This document shows positions 15,919-24,457 of a stretch of DNA of 32,069 bases, in pieces. The position numbers and the translations under genes are program-made. The notes beneath the pieces were generated by a model. It saw only the letters and a list, made by a program, of their open reading frames with translations, had not been told where the DNA came from and did not search any database. The DNA comes from an uncultured Paracoccaceae bacterium (GTDB taxonomy: Bacteria; Pseudomonadota; Alphaproteobacteria; Rhodobacterales; Rhodobacteraceae), in assembly GCA_937927675.1 (NCBI GenBank), contig CALBSG010000061.1, positions 1 through 32,069 of the forward strand, read 5' to 3'. Position 1 is the first letter of the stretch. Every line of letters starts with the position of its first letter.

Positions 15919-17205
15919 ATGCCCGTTACCACCGGCTTTTTCACCGATAGCCTTTCCGCCCGCGACCCCGAGATCTTCGGCGCGGTCACCAAAGAGCTTG
16001 GCCGTCAGCGCCACGAGATCGAACTGATCGCATCGGAAAACATCGTCAGCCGTGCTGTGATGGAAGCCCAAGGTTCGGTCATGACCAACAAATACGCCGA
16101 AGGCTATGCCGGCAAGCGTTACTATGGCGGCTGCCAGTTTGTTGATATTGCCGAAAATCTGGCGATGGAACGTGCGTGCAAGCTGTTCAACTGCACCTAC
16201 GCCAACGTGCAGCCGAACTCGGGCTCGCAGGCCAACCAAGGTGTGTTCCAAGCGCTGATCCAGCCCGGCGACACCATTCTGGGCATGTCGCTGGACGCCG
16301 GTGGTCACCTGACCCATGGTGCAGCCCCGAACCAGTCGGGCAAGTGGTTCAAGGTCGTGCAATACGGCGTGCGCAAGCAAGACAGCCTGCTGGACTATGA
16401 CCAGTTGGAAGCGCTGGCTGTTGAGCATAACCCCAAGCTCATCATCGCCGGTGGCTCGGCCATTCCGCGCGTCATCGACTTTGCCAAGATGCGCGAGATC
16501 GCGGACAAAGTGGGCGCCTACCTTTTGGTCGACATGGCGCACTTTGCCGGTCTGGTCGCGGCCGGCCTCTATCCGTCGCCCTTCCCGCACGCCCATGTGG
16601 CAACCACCACCACCCACAAAACCCTGCGCGGTCCGCGCGGCGGCATGATCCTGACCAATGACGAGGCGATCGCCAAGAAGATCAACTCGGCCATTTTCCC
16701 GGGCATTCAGGGCGGCCCGCTGATGCATGTGATCGCCGCGAAAGCCGTGGCGTTCGGCGAAGCGCTGCGTCCCGATTTCGTGGACTACCAAAAGCAAGTG
16801 GTTGCCAACGCCAAGGCGCTGGCCGATCAGTTGATGAAGGGCGGTCTGGACATCGTGACCGGCGGCACCGACAGCCACCTGATGCTGGTGGACCTGCGTC
16901 CGAAAGGCGTGAAAGGCAACGCGACCGAAAAGGCGCTGGGCCGCGCCCACATCACCTGCAACAAGAACGGCATCCCGTTTGACCCGGAAAAGCCGACCGT
17001 CACCTCGGGCGTCCGTCTCGGCACCCCGGCGGGCACCACCCGCGGCTTCGGCGAGGCAGAGTTCCGCCTGATCGCCGACTGGATCGTCGAAGTGGTCGAT
17101 GGTCTGGCCAAGAACGGCGAAGAGGGCAATGGCGAGGTTGAGGCCGCGGTGAAAGCCAAGGTCGAGGCGCTGTGCGAAAAGTTCCCGATCTATCCGACGC
17201 TCTAA
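15919..17205 (+). CDS. glyA: Serine hydroxymethyltransferase
   Basis: PLP enzyme that interconverts serine and glycine and loads tetrahydrofolate with one-carbon units. The 428-residue length is standard. The PLP lysine is K234 in the signature ATTTTHKTLRGPRGG. Other family markers are IASENIVSRAVMEAQGS near 37-53, KYAEGYAGKRYYGG near 58-71 and LLVDMAHFAGLVAAG near 202-216. AGGAG precedes the ATG by about seven bases. Codon choice in this gene is strongly biased towards C-ending codons compared with neighbours, as expected of a highly expressed gene. A strong terminator follows. Confidence 0.98.
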   Translation: MPVTTGFFTDSLSARDPEIFGAVTKELGRQRHEIELIASENIVSRAVMEAQGSVMTNKYAEGYAGKRYYGGCQFVDIAENLAMERACKLFNCTYANVQPNSGSQANQGVFQALIQPGDTILGMSLDAGGHLTHGAAPNQSGKWFKVVQYGVRKQDSLLDYDQLEALAVEHNPKLIIAGGSAIPRVIDFAKMREIADKVGAYLLVDMAHFAGLVAAGLYPSPFPHAHVATTTTHKTLRGPRGGMILTNDEAIAKKINSAIFPGIQGGPLMHVIAAKAVAFGEALRPDFVDYQKQVVANAKALADQLMKGGLDIVTGGTDSHLMLVDLRPKGVKGNATEKALGRAHITCNKNGIPFDPEKPTVTSGVRLGTPAGTTRGFGEAEFRLIADWIVEVVDGLAKNGEEGNGEVEAAVKAKVEALCEKFPIYPTL

Positions 17206-17221
17206 GTCGAATGACATGAAG

Positions 17222-17249
17222 AAAGGCCCCGGCATGTCCGGGGCCTTTT
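17222..17249. terminator. Intrinsic terminator after glyA
   Basis: AAAGGCCCCGG (17222-17232) pairs with CCGGGGCCTTT (17238-17248) across a five-base loop and ends in TTTT. AAA on the opposite side lets it also serve the convergent LysR gene. Confidence 0.93.
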
Positions 17250-17257
17250 GCTTTTGG

Positions 17258-18151
17258 TCATGCCGCGGGTGGCACCAGCGCCCGTGCGGCGTGGGCGCGC
17301 ATCGCGCGGGTCAGATCGGCGGTGGCAGGCGCGGTCAGCCGGGCGAATTGCCAGTATAGCGCGACATCCAGCGGGGCATTTGGGGAAAGGTCCACAAGGC
17401 GCCCTGCAGCAAGATGGTCCGCAATCAGGTTTTCGGGGTTCATCCCCCATCCCAAGCCGTGAAGGCAGGCATCCACGAACCCTTGTGACGAGGCGATGCG
17501 ATGCGTCGGGCAGGCGGCGCGCTTGGCCCCGTCTTGCAGGTGCTGCGCCACCCAAAGTTCTTGCAGTTTGTCCTTGTCCGAAAAAGTCAGCGCTGGGGCT
17601 TGCGCCAAAGCTGCGGCGGTGGGGCCATCCGGCATCCAACGCGCCAGATAGGCGGGCGAGGCGGTGGCGCGGTAGCGCAGTGCACCAAGAGCGACGCCGT
17701 CGCAGCCCTGCGGCGGGCGGGCATGGGCAGTGATCGCGGCCTGCACCTCGCCGCGTTTCAGCCAATCTTGGCTGACGTCCTGATCGTCGATCACCAGATC
17801 AAAGAGGAACCCTGCCACTTCGGCAAGCGCAGGAATGACCCAAGTGGCCAGACTGTCGGCGTTGACTGCAATCCGCAGCGTGGCAGCACGCGGCGACAGT
17901 TGCGGCAGATCGCTGGCCAAGGCGCGTTCCAAAAGCACCACCTCGTCATGGTGGCGGATCATCCGAAGCCCGGCTGGCGTTGCCGCGCAAGGGCTGCCGC
18001 GCCGGATCAAAAGCGTGCCGGCCTGATCCTCCAGCGCTTTGATGCGCTGTGAAATGGCCGAAGGCGTGACATGCAGTTCTGCCGCGGCAAGGTCGAAAGA
18101 GCCGCGGCGGTGCACGGCGGCAAGCGCCGCAAGTTGGGCGAGGTCTAACAT
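17258..18151 (-). CDS. argP: ArgP/LysG-type LysR transcriptional regulator
   Basis: The 297-residue protein has a LysR winged helix at about 1-60 (AQLAALAAVHRRGSFDLAAAE, then HVTPSAISQRIKALED) and an effector-binding domain to the end, including the ArgP-type LGWGMNPENLI. It is divergent from a LysE/ArgO exporter, the classic pairing in which the regulator senses lysine or arginine and activates the exporter. The start at 18151 gives the usual MLDLAQLAAL N-terminus, but no ribosome site precedes it; a TTG at 18214 is in frame. A perfect dyad, TTAGC-GTA-GCTAA, overlaps the start codon and may be an autoregulatory site. Effector identity is inferred from context. Confidence 0.88.
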   Translation of the reverse strand: MLDLAQLAALAAVHRRGSFDLAAAELHVTPSAISQRIKALEDQAGTLLIRRGSPCAATPAGLRMIRHHDEVVLLERALASDLPQLSPRAATLRIAVNADSLATWVIPALAEVAGFLFDLVIDDQDVSQDWLKRGEVQAAITAHARPPQGCDGVALGALRYRATASPAYLARWMPDGPTAAALAQAPALTFSDKDKLQELWVAQHLQDGAKRAACPTHRIASSQGFVDACLHGLGWGMNPENLIADHLAAGRLVDLSPNAPLDVALYWQFARLTAPATADLTRAMRAHAARALVPPAA

Positions 18152-18163
18152 TAGCGTAGCTAA
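18151..18163. promoter_or_regulatory. Dyad TTAGC-GTA-GCTAA at the LysR start codon
   Basis: Five-base perfect arms lie in the LysR-LysE divergent gap and cover the first base of the regulator's start codon. Such a position would allow repression of the regulator's own gene. It does not by itself show the T-N11-A LysR pattern, so the assignment is tentative. Confidence 0.35.
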
Positions 18164-18266
18164 TCCAATCGCAGATTTTGTAACTTTGTTAATCCGCATC
18201 GCTCTGTTAGCCAAGCGCCAAGAATGTCGTGGCGCAGGCAGGCGCCGCCTTGCAGGAGTTTTTCAC

Positions 18267-18872
18267 ATGATCGAAGCCGTTTTTCAGGGTTGGCTGGTAT
18301 CAACCAGCCTGATCCTTGCCATCGGGGCGCAAAACGCCTTTGTCTTGCGGCAGGGCATCCGGCGCGAGCATGTGGCGGCAGTGGTTGCGGTTTGCGCGCT
18401 GTCCGATGCGCTGCTGATCGCCGCAGGGGTGGCGGGCTTTGGCGCGGCATCGCAGGCGCTGCCTTGGCTTGGTGCCGCGATGCGCTGGGGTGGCGTGGCT
18501 TTCTTGCTGGCCTATGGGGCGTTGCGGTTCAAGGCGGCACTTAAAGGCGGCGAGGCGCTGGCCCCGGCGACAGGGCAGGGCGCCCCGCTGGGCCAAGTGC
18601 TGGCAACCTGTCTGATCCTGACTTGGGCCAACCCGCATGTTTATCTCGACACGGTGGCGCTGATTGGGTCGATCTCGGCGCAATATGCCCCGCGCGAATT
18701 GGCCTTTGGCCTTGGGGCAGCCACTGGCAGCCTGACCTTCTTTACGGCGCTTGGCTTTGGGGCGCGGGTGTTGGCGCCGGTCTTTGCCCGTCCGCAGGCT
18801 TGGGTGGTCTTGGAAATCATTGTTGGTCTGACGATGTGGACCATCGCCGCAGGGCTTGCCTTTGGGGGTTGA
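18267..18872 (+). CDS. lysE: LysE/ArgO-family amino acid exporter
   Basis: The 201-residue inner-membrane protein exports basic amino acids in known relatives. The N-terminus GWLVSTSLILAIGAQNAFVLRQGIRREHV is the LysE signature (GAQNAFVLRQG at about 22-32). Five to six hydrophobic segments follow, with the TWANPHVYLDTVALIG block around 119-134 conserved in ArgO. GCAGGAG lies eight bases upstream of the ATG. The gene is divergent from the ArgP-type regulator at 17258-18151, whose product likely activates it when lysine or arginine builds up. The next gene, an EamA transporter, begins 19 bases after the stop and may be cotranscribed. Confidence 0.92.
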   Translation: MIEAVFQGWLVSTSLILAIGAQNAFVLRQGIRREHVAAVVAVCALSDALLIAAGVAGFGAASQALPWLGAAMRWGGVAFLLAYGALRFKAALKGGEALAPATGQGAPLGQVLATCLILTWANPHVYLDTVALIGSISAQYAPRELAFGLGAATGSLTFFTALGFGARVLAPVFARPQAWVVLEIIVGLTMWTIAAGLAFGG

Positions 18873-18891
18873 AAGGGCTTAGGCCTGCCCC

Positions 18892-19773
18892 ATGAATGGC
18901 ATGATACCAAAGCAAAACCCGCTCGAAGGTGTGGCCTGGATGCTGGGCTCGGGACTTTCCTTCGTCGGGGTCAACAGCATCGTGCGGGGCTTGGGAACCG
19001 AGATTCCCGCGGCGCAATCCGCCTTTATCCGCTTTGCCTTTGGTGTGCTGTTCCTGTTGCCGGTCCTGCCGGGCCTGTGGCGCAAGGGCCTGCCAAAAGG
19101 CGCCCTGCGTCTAAGCCTTTGGCGCGGCGCGGTGCATGTGGCGGCGGTGCTCTTTTGGTTTTACGCCATGGCCCGGATCCCGATGGCGCAGGTGACGGCC
19201 ATTGGCTATCTGAACCCGGTGATCCTGCTGATCGCTGGCGCGGTGCTTTTGGGCGAAACCCTCACCCTTCGGCGGATGATCGCGGTCGCCTTGGCGCTTT
19301 GCGGTACGCTGATCGTGCTGAGACCCGGCGCGCAAACGGTGACATCGGGCCATCTGTCGCAGATCTGCGCGGCGATTTCCTTTGCTGGCAGCTATCTTTT
19401 TGCCAAACGCCTGTCGGCACTGGTGCCTGCCTCGACCGTGGTGGCGTTGCTGTCATTGACGGTCACGATCGGCCTTTTGCCGTTGGCGCTTTGGGTCTGG
19501 GTGCCGGTTGCGCCGCTGCACATTGCCGGGCTTGCCGTGGTCGCCTTTCTGGCCACTGCGGGGCATTACATGATGACGCGGGCCTTTCGCGTGGCGCCGA
19601 TGACGGTGACGCAGCCGGTGACGTTCCTGAACCTTGTCTGGGCCGCCTTGGCCGGCAGTCTGATTTTTGCTGAGCCTGTGGATTTTTGGGTGCTGTTGGG
19701 CGGCGGGCTGATCCTTAGCGCGATATCTTGGGTCACCTTTGCCGAGCGGACCGCCGCGCAATCTGACGCGTAG
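18892..19773 (+). CDS. EamA/DMT-family transporter
   Basis: A 293-residue inner-membrane protein with about ten hydrophobic helices arranged as two EamA repeats, the drug/metabolite transporter architecture. The first repeat includes AAQSAFIRFAFGVLFLLPVL and the conserved PMAQVTAIGYLNPVILLIAGAVLLGE; the second ends with VTQPVTFLNLVWAALAGSLIFAE. Substrate cannot be told from the sequence. It follows the LysE-type exporter by 19 bases, so a shared transcript and an amino-acid-related substrate are possible. The ribosome site is weak; an alternative ATG lies three codons downstream at 18901. Confidence 0.85.
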   Translation: MNGMIPKQNPLEGVAWMLGSGLSFVGVNSIVRGLGTEIPAAQSAFIRFAFGVLFLLPVLPGLWRKGLPKGALRLSLWRGAVHVAAVLFWFYAMARIPMAQVTAIGYLNPVILLIAGAVLLGETLTLRRMIAVALALCGTLIVLRPGAQTVTSGHLSQICAAISFAGSYLFAKRLSALVPASTVVALLSLTVTIGLLPLALWVWVPVAPLHIAGLAVVAFLATAGHYMMTRAFRVAPMTVTQPVTFLNLVWAALAGSLIFAEPVDFWVLLGGGLILSAISWVTFAERTAAQSDA

Positions 19774-19876
19774 GGTGTTGCGCCGGATTTAGGCGCCGCG
19801 CACGCCCCACGAAGCGGGTGTTAAGCCTGCCTTCCTAGCCTTCCGGGCGACAACGGTTCCCCGCGGAGGTTTCCCT

Positions 19877-21196
19877 ATGCCCGATCTGTCCCCCATTTTG
19901 TCCTTGCCGCTGATGCAGGCCTCGCAGGCGCAAAAGCACGTCACCCATAACGAGGCGCTGATGCAGCTTGATCTGCTGGTGCAGTTGTCGGTTGCCGACC
20001 GAACCCGCACAGCGCCCCCCGCGGCCCCGGTCGAAGGGCAGCGCCATATCGTGGCGGCCGCGCCGATTGCGGCTTGGGCGGGGCAGGCGGGGAAGGTGGC
20101 GCTTTGGCTTGACGGGGCTTGGCAGTTTTTCGCGCCGCTGGCCGGGTGGCGGGCGTGGATCGTCTCGGAAGATCTAGAGGTCGCCTATGACGGCACCGCT
20201 TGGGTGGCGATGGGCGGTGGCGGCGCGGTGCCGGATGTGCTGGCCGTGGACCAGATCGGCGTTGCAACCTCGTCTGACGCAAGCAACCGTCTGGCGGTGG
20301 CCTCGCCCGCATCGCTGTTCAGCCATGCCGGGGCTGGCCATCAGTTGAAGATCAACAAGGCCGCCGCCGCACAAACCGCCAGTCTCTTGTTTCAAAACGC
20401 CTTTACCGGACATGCCGAGATGGGGTTGGTGACGAACAATGACTTTGCGATCAACGTCTCGGCGACGGGTGCCAGTTTCAACACTGCGCTGAAGGTCACC
20501 GCAGCGACGGCCGAGGTCGAGGTGAAAAAGCCGCTTTTGCTGACCGGGCAGGCCGCCGCGCCGACAACTCCGGCCGATGGTCTGATTTGGCATGACAGCG
20601 CCCGTGGCCAGATCTTTGCCCGCGTCGCGGGGCAAAACCGGGTGATCGACCAGCAGGCCGATTTGCCCTGTCTGGTGCCGCCGACGGGGGAATATCTGAT
20701 AACGACGATGGCCAGTGGCGGGGCCACCTCAACGCTGACCGGGGCGTCGGGCCGGATGGATCTGTTCCCGTTTGTCAGCAGCGCCGATCTTGTCGTCGAT
20801 GCGCTGGGCGTCAATTGCACGACGGCGGTTGCGGCGGCGCTGTGCAAACTGGTGGTCTACGAGGCGCTGCCGAACGGCCAGCCCGGCAATTTGCTGTTGG
20901 AAACCGGGACGGCCGATCTGTCGACGGTGGGCAACAAGGTGCTGACGGCCAGTTTGACCTTCTATCGGGGCCGCACTTATTGGCTGGGGGTGCGCCATTC
21001 CTTGACGGCGGCGCTATCGGCTTGGGCGCTGCAGGCCACACCCGATATCAGTGGCGGCACAACCATGGTCACCACCGCCCGCAAAACTTTGCGCCGCACT
21101 GTGGCCTTTGCCAGCGCTGCCCCGGCCACATGGAATTTTGTCAGTTCTGAAATCAATGCGGCCGGGGCCACTGCCATCTGGCTGCGCATGGCCTAA
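19877..21196 (+). CDS. DUF2793 protein, phage/GTA tail-fibre-like
   Basis: The 439-residue protein opens with the DUF2793 hallmark LPLMQASQAQKHVTHNEALMQLD (from about residue 10), followed by a small domain with tryptophan-rich strands (WLDGAWQFFAPLAGWRAW). A long Ala/Thr/Gly-rich, beta-strand-like region then runs to the C-terminus, typical of fibres or adhesins. From memory, a DUF2793 protein encoded outside the main gene-transfer-agent cluster of Rhodobacter capsulatus is its tail fibre, which would make this a candidate fibre of a GTA. No other phage genes are nearby and base composition matches the surroundings. GGAGG stands nine bases before the ATG. No signal peptide is visible. Confidence 0.75.
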   Translation: MPDLSPILSLPLMQASQAQKHVTHNEALMQLDLLVQLSVADRTRTAPPAAPVEGQRHIVAAAPIAAWAGQAGKVALWLDGAWQFFAPLAGWRAWIVSEDLEVAYDGTAWVAMGGGGAVPDVLAVDQIGVATSSDASNRLAVASPASLFSHAGAGHQLKINKAAAAQTASLLFQNAFTGHAEMGLVTNNDFAINVSATGASFNTALKVTAATAEVEVKKPLLLTGQAAAPTTPADGLIWHDSARGQIFARVAGQNRVIDQQADLPCLVPPTGEYLITTMASGGATSTLTGASGRMDLFPFVSSADLVVDALGVNCTTAVAAALCKLVVYEALPNGQPGNLLLETGTADLSTVGNKVLTASLTFYRGRTYWLGVRHSLTAALSAWALQATPDISGGTTMVTTARKTLRRTVAFASAAPATWNFVSSEINAAGATAIWLRMA

Positions 21197-21220
21197 GGCG
21201 TTTTGGCAACAGCTTTTGCT

Positions 21221-21245
21221 CCGGGCAGGTCGGCTTTCTGCCCGG
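21221..21245 (+). terminator. Hairpin after the DUF2793 gene, possible terminator
   Basis: CCGGGCAG (21221-21228) and CTGCCCGG (21238-21245) form a perfect eight-base stem with a nine-base loop. Only ATTTG follows, so the T-run is poor. It separates the DUF2793 gene from the ugd promoter. Confidence 0.5.
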
Positions 21246-21247
21246 AT

Positions 21248-21276
21248 TTGACTTGTTTTGAGGGCCTGCCTACACA
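21248..21276 (+). promoter_or_regulatory. Probable sigma-70 promoter of ugd
   Basis: TTGACT (21248-21253, five of six consensus bases) and TACACA (21271-21276, three of six) are separated by exactly 17 bases. A start near 21283 leaves a leader of about 33 bases before ugd. Confidence 0.5.
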
Positions 21277-21315
21277 GGGAAAAACAAACCCCGAACGGGT
21301 CTTGAGGACAGGCAG

Positions 21316-22620
21316 ATGAAGATTGCGATGATTGGGACGGGCTATGTTGGCCTGGTGTCTGGGGTGTGCTTTTCCGATTTCGGGCATGAGGTGATCTGCG
21401 TCGACAAGGATCCGGGCAAGATCGAACGGCTGCGTGCCGGCGAAGTGCCGATCTTTGAACCGGGTCTGGATGACTTGATGGCCAAGAACGTCGCAGCGGG
21501 CCGGCTTTCCTTCACGCTGGATCTGGCAGAGGCGGTGGCCGGGGCGGATGCGGTCTTTATCGCCGTCGGCACCCCCACGCGGCGCGGCGATGGCCATGCC
21601 GATCTGACCTATGTGATGGCGGCGGCGGCCGAGATTGGCCAAGCGCTGACCGGCTATGCCGTGATCGTCACCAAATCCACCGTTCCGGTCGGCACCAACC
21701 GCAAAGTGGCCGAGGTCGTGCGGGCCGCCAATCCGTCGGCGGCGTTCGATGTGGCCTCAAACCCGGAATTCCTGCGCGAAGGCGCTGCGATTGACGATTT
21801 CATGCGCCCTGATCGCGTGGTTGTCGGGGTGGAGACGAAACGCGCCCGCAAGGTGATGGGCGACATCTATCGCCCGTTGTTCCTGCGGGATTTCCCGATC
21901 GTCTATACCGGGCTGGAATCGGCCGAGATGATCAAATACGCCGCCAACGCCTTTCTGGCCACCAAGATCACCTTCATCAACGAAATCGCGGCCTTGTGCG
22001 AACGCGTGGGCGCGGATGTAAAGGATGTGTCCAAGGGCATGGGGATGGATGGCCGCATCGGCAACAAATTCCTGCATGCCGGTCCCGGCTATGGCGGGTC
22101 ATGCTTTCCAAAGGATACCAAGGCCTTGGCGCGTATCGGGCAAGAGCATGCCGTGCCGATGCAGATCACCGAAACTGTCATCAAGGTGAACGAAGAAATC
22201 AAACGCCGGATGATCGGCAAGATCGAAGATCTGTGTGACGGGGTACTGAACGGCAAGACGATTGCCGTTCTGGGCGTCACCTTCAAGCCCAACACGGATG
22301 ATATGCGTGACGCGCCCTCGCTGACCATCGTGCCTGCGCTTGTGGGGGCAGGGGCGCGGGTCAAGGTCGTGGACCCGCAAGGCCGCCACGAAGGTGAAGC
22401 GCTGCTTCCCGGCGTCAAATGGATGGAAACCCCCTATCAGGCCGCCCAAGGCGCGCATCTGGTGGTGATCTTGACCGAATGGAACGAATTCCGCGCGCTG
22501 GATCTGGCGAAGATGGTCAAGAAGATGGAAGTCCCCCGGATGGCCGATCTGCGGAATGTCTATTCCGAAGAGGAGGCGACCGAAGCCGGGTTCGAGGTTT
22601 ATGTGGGCATCGGGCGGTAA
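21316..22620 (+). CDS. ugd: UDP-glucose 6-dehydrogenase
   Basis: Oxidises UDP-glucose to UDP-glucuronate with two NAD, supplying acidic sugars for capsule, exopolysaccharide or lipid decoration. The 434-residue product has a Rossmann N-terminus (KIAMIGTGYVGLVSGVCFSD, from residue 2), the STVPVGTNRKVAEV linker near 121-134, and catalytic C263 within GPGYGGSCFPKDTKAL. The second Rossmann-like domain (IAVLGVTFKPNTDDMRDAPS) is intact. GAGGAC precedes the ATG. It stands alone with its own promoter-like site; manC, another nucleotide-sugar gene, lies 7 kb away and is not in the same operon. Confidence 0.96.
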   Translation: MKIAMIGTGYVGLVSGVCFSDFGHEVICVDKDPGKIERLRAGEVPIFEPGLDDLMAKNVAAGRLSFTLDLAEAVAGADAVFIAVGTPTRRGDGHADLTYVMAAAAEIGQALTGYAVIVTKSTVPVGTNRKVAEVVRAANPSAAFDVASNPEFLREGAAIDDFMRPDRVVVGVETKRARKVMGDIYRPLFLRDFPIVYTGLESAEMIKYAANAFLATKITFINEIAALCERVGADVKDVSKGMGMDGRIGNKFLHAGPGYGGSCFPKDTKALARIGQEHAVPMQITETVIKVNEEIKRRMIGKIEDLCDGVLNGKTIAVLGVTFKPNTDDMRDAPSLTIVPALVGAGARVKVVDPQGRHEGEALLPGVKWMETPYQAAQGAHLVVILTEWNEFRALDLAKMVKKMEVPRMADLRNVYSEEEATEAGFEVYVGIGR

Positions 22621-22669
22621 CTGCAAAACCCCGTAGCGCGGCTTTGGCCCCGGTTGGTGTTTCGCGCGC

Positions 22670-23791
22670 CTAGGGACCAGCGCCGCGTGCCGCACTCAAG
22701 ATCGGGTGCGGGACGGGACGCAGAAGTGCAGCGACGCAATGCGCTGCTGCAATGCCCCAAGCCAAGCTCCAACTTGCGGCGGCCGGACCTTCGCCGAATT
22801 CCACCAATCCCAGCCGCAACCCCGTCGAGAGTTGCACAAGTGCGAAGGCCATCGCAGTGGCCCAATCGACCAGCAGGCAGCCCGGTGCGCGGCGCATCCA
22901 ACTGCGTGCCATCACGGCAAGAACCAGACTTCCCATTAGCCCCATGGTCAGCGCATGGACCGCGGTGGCGCGCGGCAGGCCCACACCCAGTAGCGCCGCA
23001 CCGACCAACCCCAGCCCCAAGGGCAGCCAAAGCCAAGCGCAGAGCAGCATGACAAGGTCGTGATGGCCCCTCGTCGCCGGTGCCAAATCCCACCACCACA
23101 GCCGCGCCGCCTGCCCAAAGGCAGCGAACAGGAGCAGCGCACCGATCCATCCTTCCTCTGCCCCTGTCAGATGCAGCGCCAACGCCAAGGCCAGCGCGCC
23201 ATTGGCCGTCCGCGCACTCCACGGCCAAGGCGGCCCAGCTCGGCGGTTTCCGGCCCGCGCGGCCAGAAAGGCAGGAACGATACGGCCGCCGACCCCTGCG
23301 CATAACAGCGCCATGCCCAGAACCGCGGTCAGGCTGTCGGCCGCAAGGCGCAGCCGAACCGCGATCAGCACGAGCAGCAGCGGCGCCACCGCAATCGGCA
23401 GGCGAGACCACGCGCCCGCCCTGATCACCGGTGCCACGAGGCATAAGGTCAGCCCCAATGGATAAAGGGCCAGCCCAGCAAGCGCCACCCCGTCGGGCAG
23501 GCAGCTTCCCCCTGCCAGCCGCCCGACGCCCCATGCCGCGACCAGCGCCGCCGTCCCGCCCGCAGATATCCCCTCACCGCCGGCCCCGGCCAGTTTCAGC
23601 CAGTGCGGCAGGGCTGTCAGCAGATACCCCCCCATTGCGGCCCCGGCAAAGCCCAACACCAGTTCTTGCCGGTGCCACGCCACCGGGTCGCAGGCCAAAT
23701 CGGGCCAAAGCCAGATCAGGGGCGCCAGTCCGGCCCAAAACGACGCCATCAGGAAAAGCGGCAGATGCGGTGCGCGCCAAAGCCCGCGCAC
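22670..23791 (-). CDS. nnrS: NnrS-family membrane protein
   Basis: A 373-residue inner-membrane protein with about 12 hydrophobic segments, matching NnrS, a heme- and copper-containing protein found with denitrification and NO-response genes and linked to resistance to nitrosative stress. Family-like parts are the N-terminal HLPLFLMASFWAGLAPLIWL, the GFAGAAMGGYLLTALPHWL block near 48-66 and HALTMGLMGSLVLAVMARSW, with conserved histidines in the helices. Translation begins at GTG 23791, three bases after the stop of the upstream di-iron repair gene, with no separate ribosome site, so it is likely translationally coupled. It is the last gene of the ubiD-ubiX-ric-nnrS run. Confidence 0.9.
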   Translation of the reverse strand: MRGLWRAPHLPLFLMASFWAGLAPLIWLWPDLACDPVAWHRQELVLGFAGAAMGGYLLTALPHWLKLAGAGGEGISAGGTAALVAAWGVGRLAGGSCLPDGVALAGLALYPLGLTLCLVAPVIRAGAWSRLPIAVAPLLLVLIAVRLRLAADSLTAVLGMALLCAGVGGRIVPAFLAARAGNRRAGPPWPWSARTANGALALALALHLTGAEEGWIGALLLFAAFGQAARLWWWDLAPATRGHHDLVMLLCAWLWLPLGLGLVGAALLGVGLPRATAVHALTMGLMGSLVLAVMARSWMRRAPGCLLVDWATAMAFALVQLSTGLRLGLVEFGEGPAAASWSLAWGIAAAHCVAALLRPVPHPILSAARGAGP

Positions 23792-23794
23792 GGG

Positions 23795-24457
23795 TCAGGC
23801 GACGGCAGCGAAGCGCGGGAACAGCACCTCGTTTTCAAGGTGCATATGCGCCACCAGATCGTCGTGGAACTTTTCCAACCCGGTATAAAGTGCGGTCCAC
23901 GACCGGCAGGCACCGTCGGGCAGGGTCAAGCCGTGGGTGATATGGGTGATGTGGTGCAAAAGCTGGGCGGCCGCGTCATGGTCGTCTCGCATCGCGGCGA
24001 TGGGATGCTGGATTGCAGGGTGGCCGCCCTGCCGCATCATGGGAAACAAAACCTGCTCTTCCTTGGCCATGTGGGCGTCCAACTCGTCCCGCAGGGCCAG
24101 CAGGGCGGCGGTCAGGCCAGCGGGGGCCTCGTCGTGGTCGCCGTGCACCGTCTCCACCTTCTGGGCGAGCGGGATCAGCCAATCCATCTCGGTGCGGTGG
24201 GTGTCGTGGTAGCGCGTCAGGATATGGTCGATCAGGGGCAGGGTTTCGGCTGGCGCATCGCGACGGGCCGCCGTTTGCAGGGCGGAAAGGTCATCCAGCA
24301 GTGCCTCAACCGCAAGGCCGTGCTGTGTCGCCGCATCCGCCAGCGACATCGCGCCGCCACAGCAAAAACTGATGCCGTTCCGGCGGAAAACCTCGGCCGC
24401 GCCGGGCTGGGTGGCCGCGATGTCGCCGACAAGGGAAAGGGCAGAAAGTTCGGTCAT
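23795..24457 (-). CDS. ytfE: Iron-sulfur cluster repair di-iron protein (RIC/YtfE/DnrN family)
   Basis: Repairs Fe-S clusters damaged by NO or oxidants in known relatives. The 220-residue protein has both domains: the N-terminal ScdA_N/DUF542 with the cysteine pair C32-C33 (SFCCGG), and a C-terminal hemerythrin-like four-helix bundle. All six di-iron ligands fall at the positions known in E. coli YtfE: H84, H129, E133, H160, H204 and E208. Its ATG overlaps the ubiX stop by four bases. UbiU and UbiV, encoded in the divergent operon, carry labile 4Fe-4S clusters, so this protein may serve them; that link is inferred. Confidence 0.95.
   Translation of the reverse strand: MTELSALSLVGDIAATQPGAAEVFRRNGISFCCGGAMSLADAATQHGLAVEALLDDLSALQTAARRDAPAETLPLIDHILTRYHDTHRTEMDWLIPLAQKVETVHGDHDEAPAGLTAALLALRDELDAHMAKEEQVLFPMMRQGGHPAIQHPIAAMRDDHDAAAQLLHHITHITHGLTLPDGACRSWTALYTGLEKFHDDLVAHMHLENEVLFPRFAAVA

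Noticed and set aside
15625..17235. A 536-codon minus-strand frame opposite glyA
   Set aside because: glyA is unambiguous and highly codon-biased; the opposite frame is a shadow of that bias with no recognisable domain.
19814..19835. Possible CtrA site upstream of the DUF2793 gene
   Set aside because: Only one TTAA half is intact; the partner seven bases away does not match well enough to claim.
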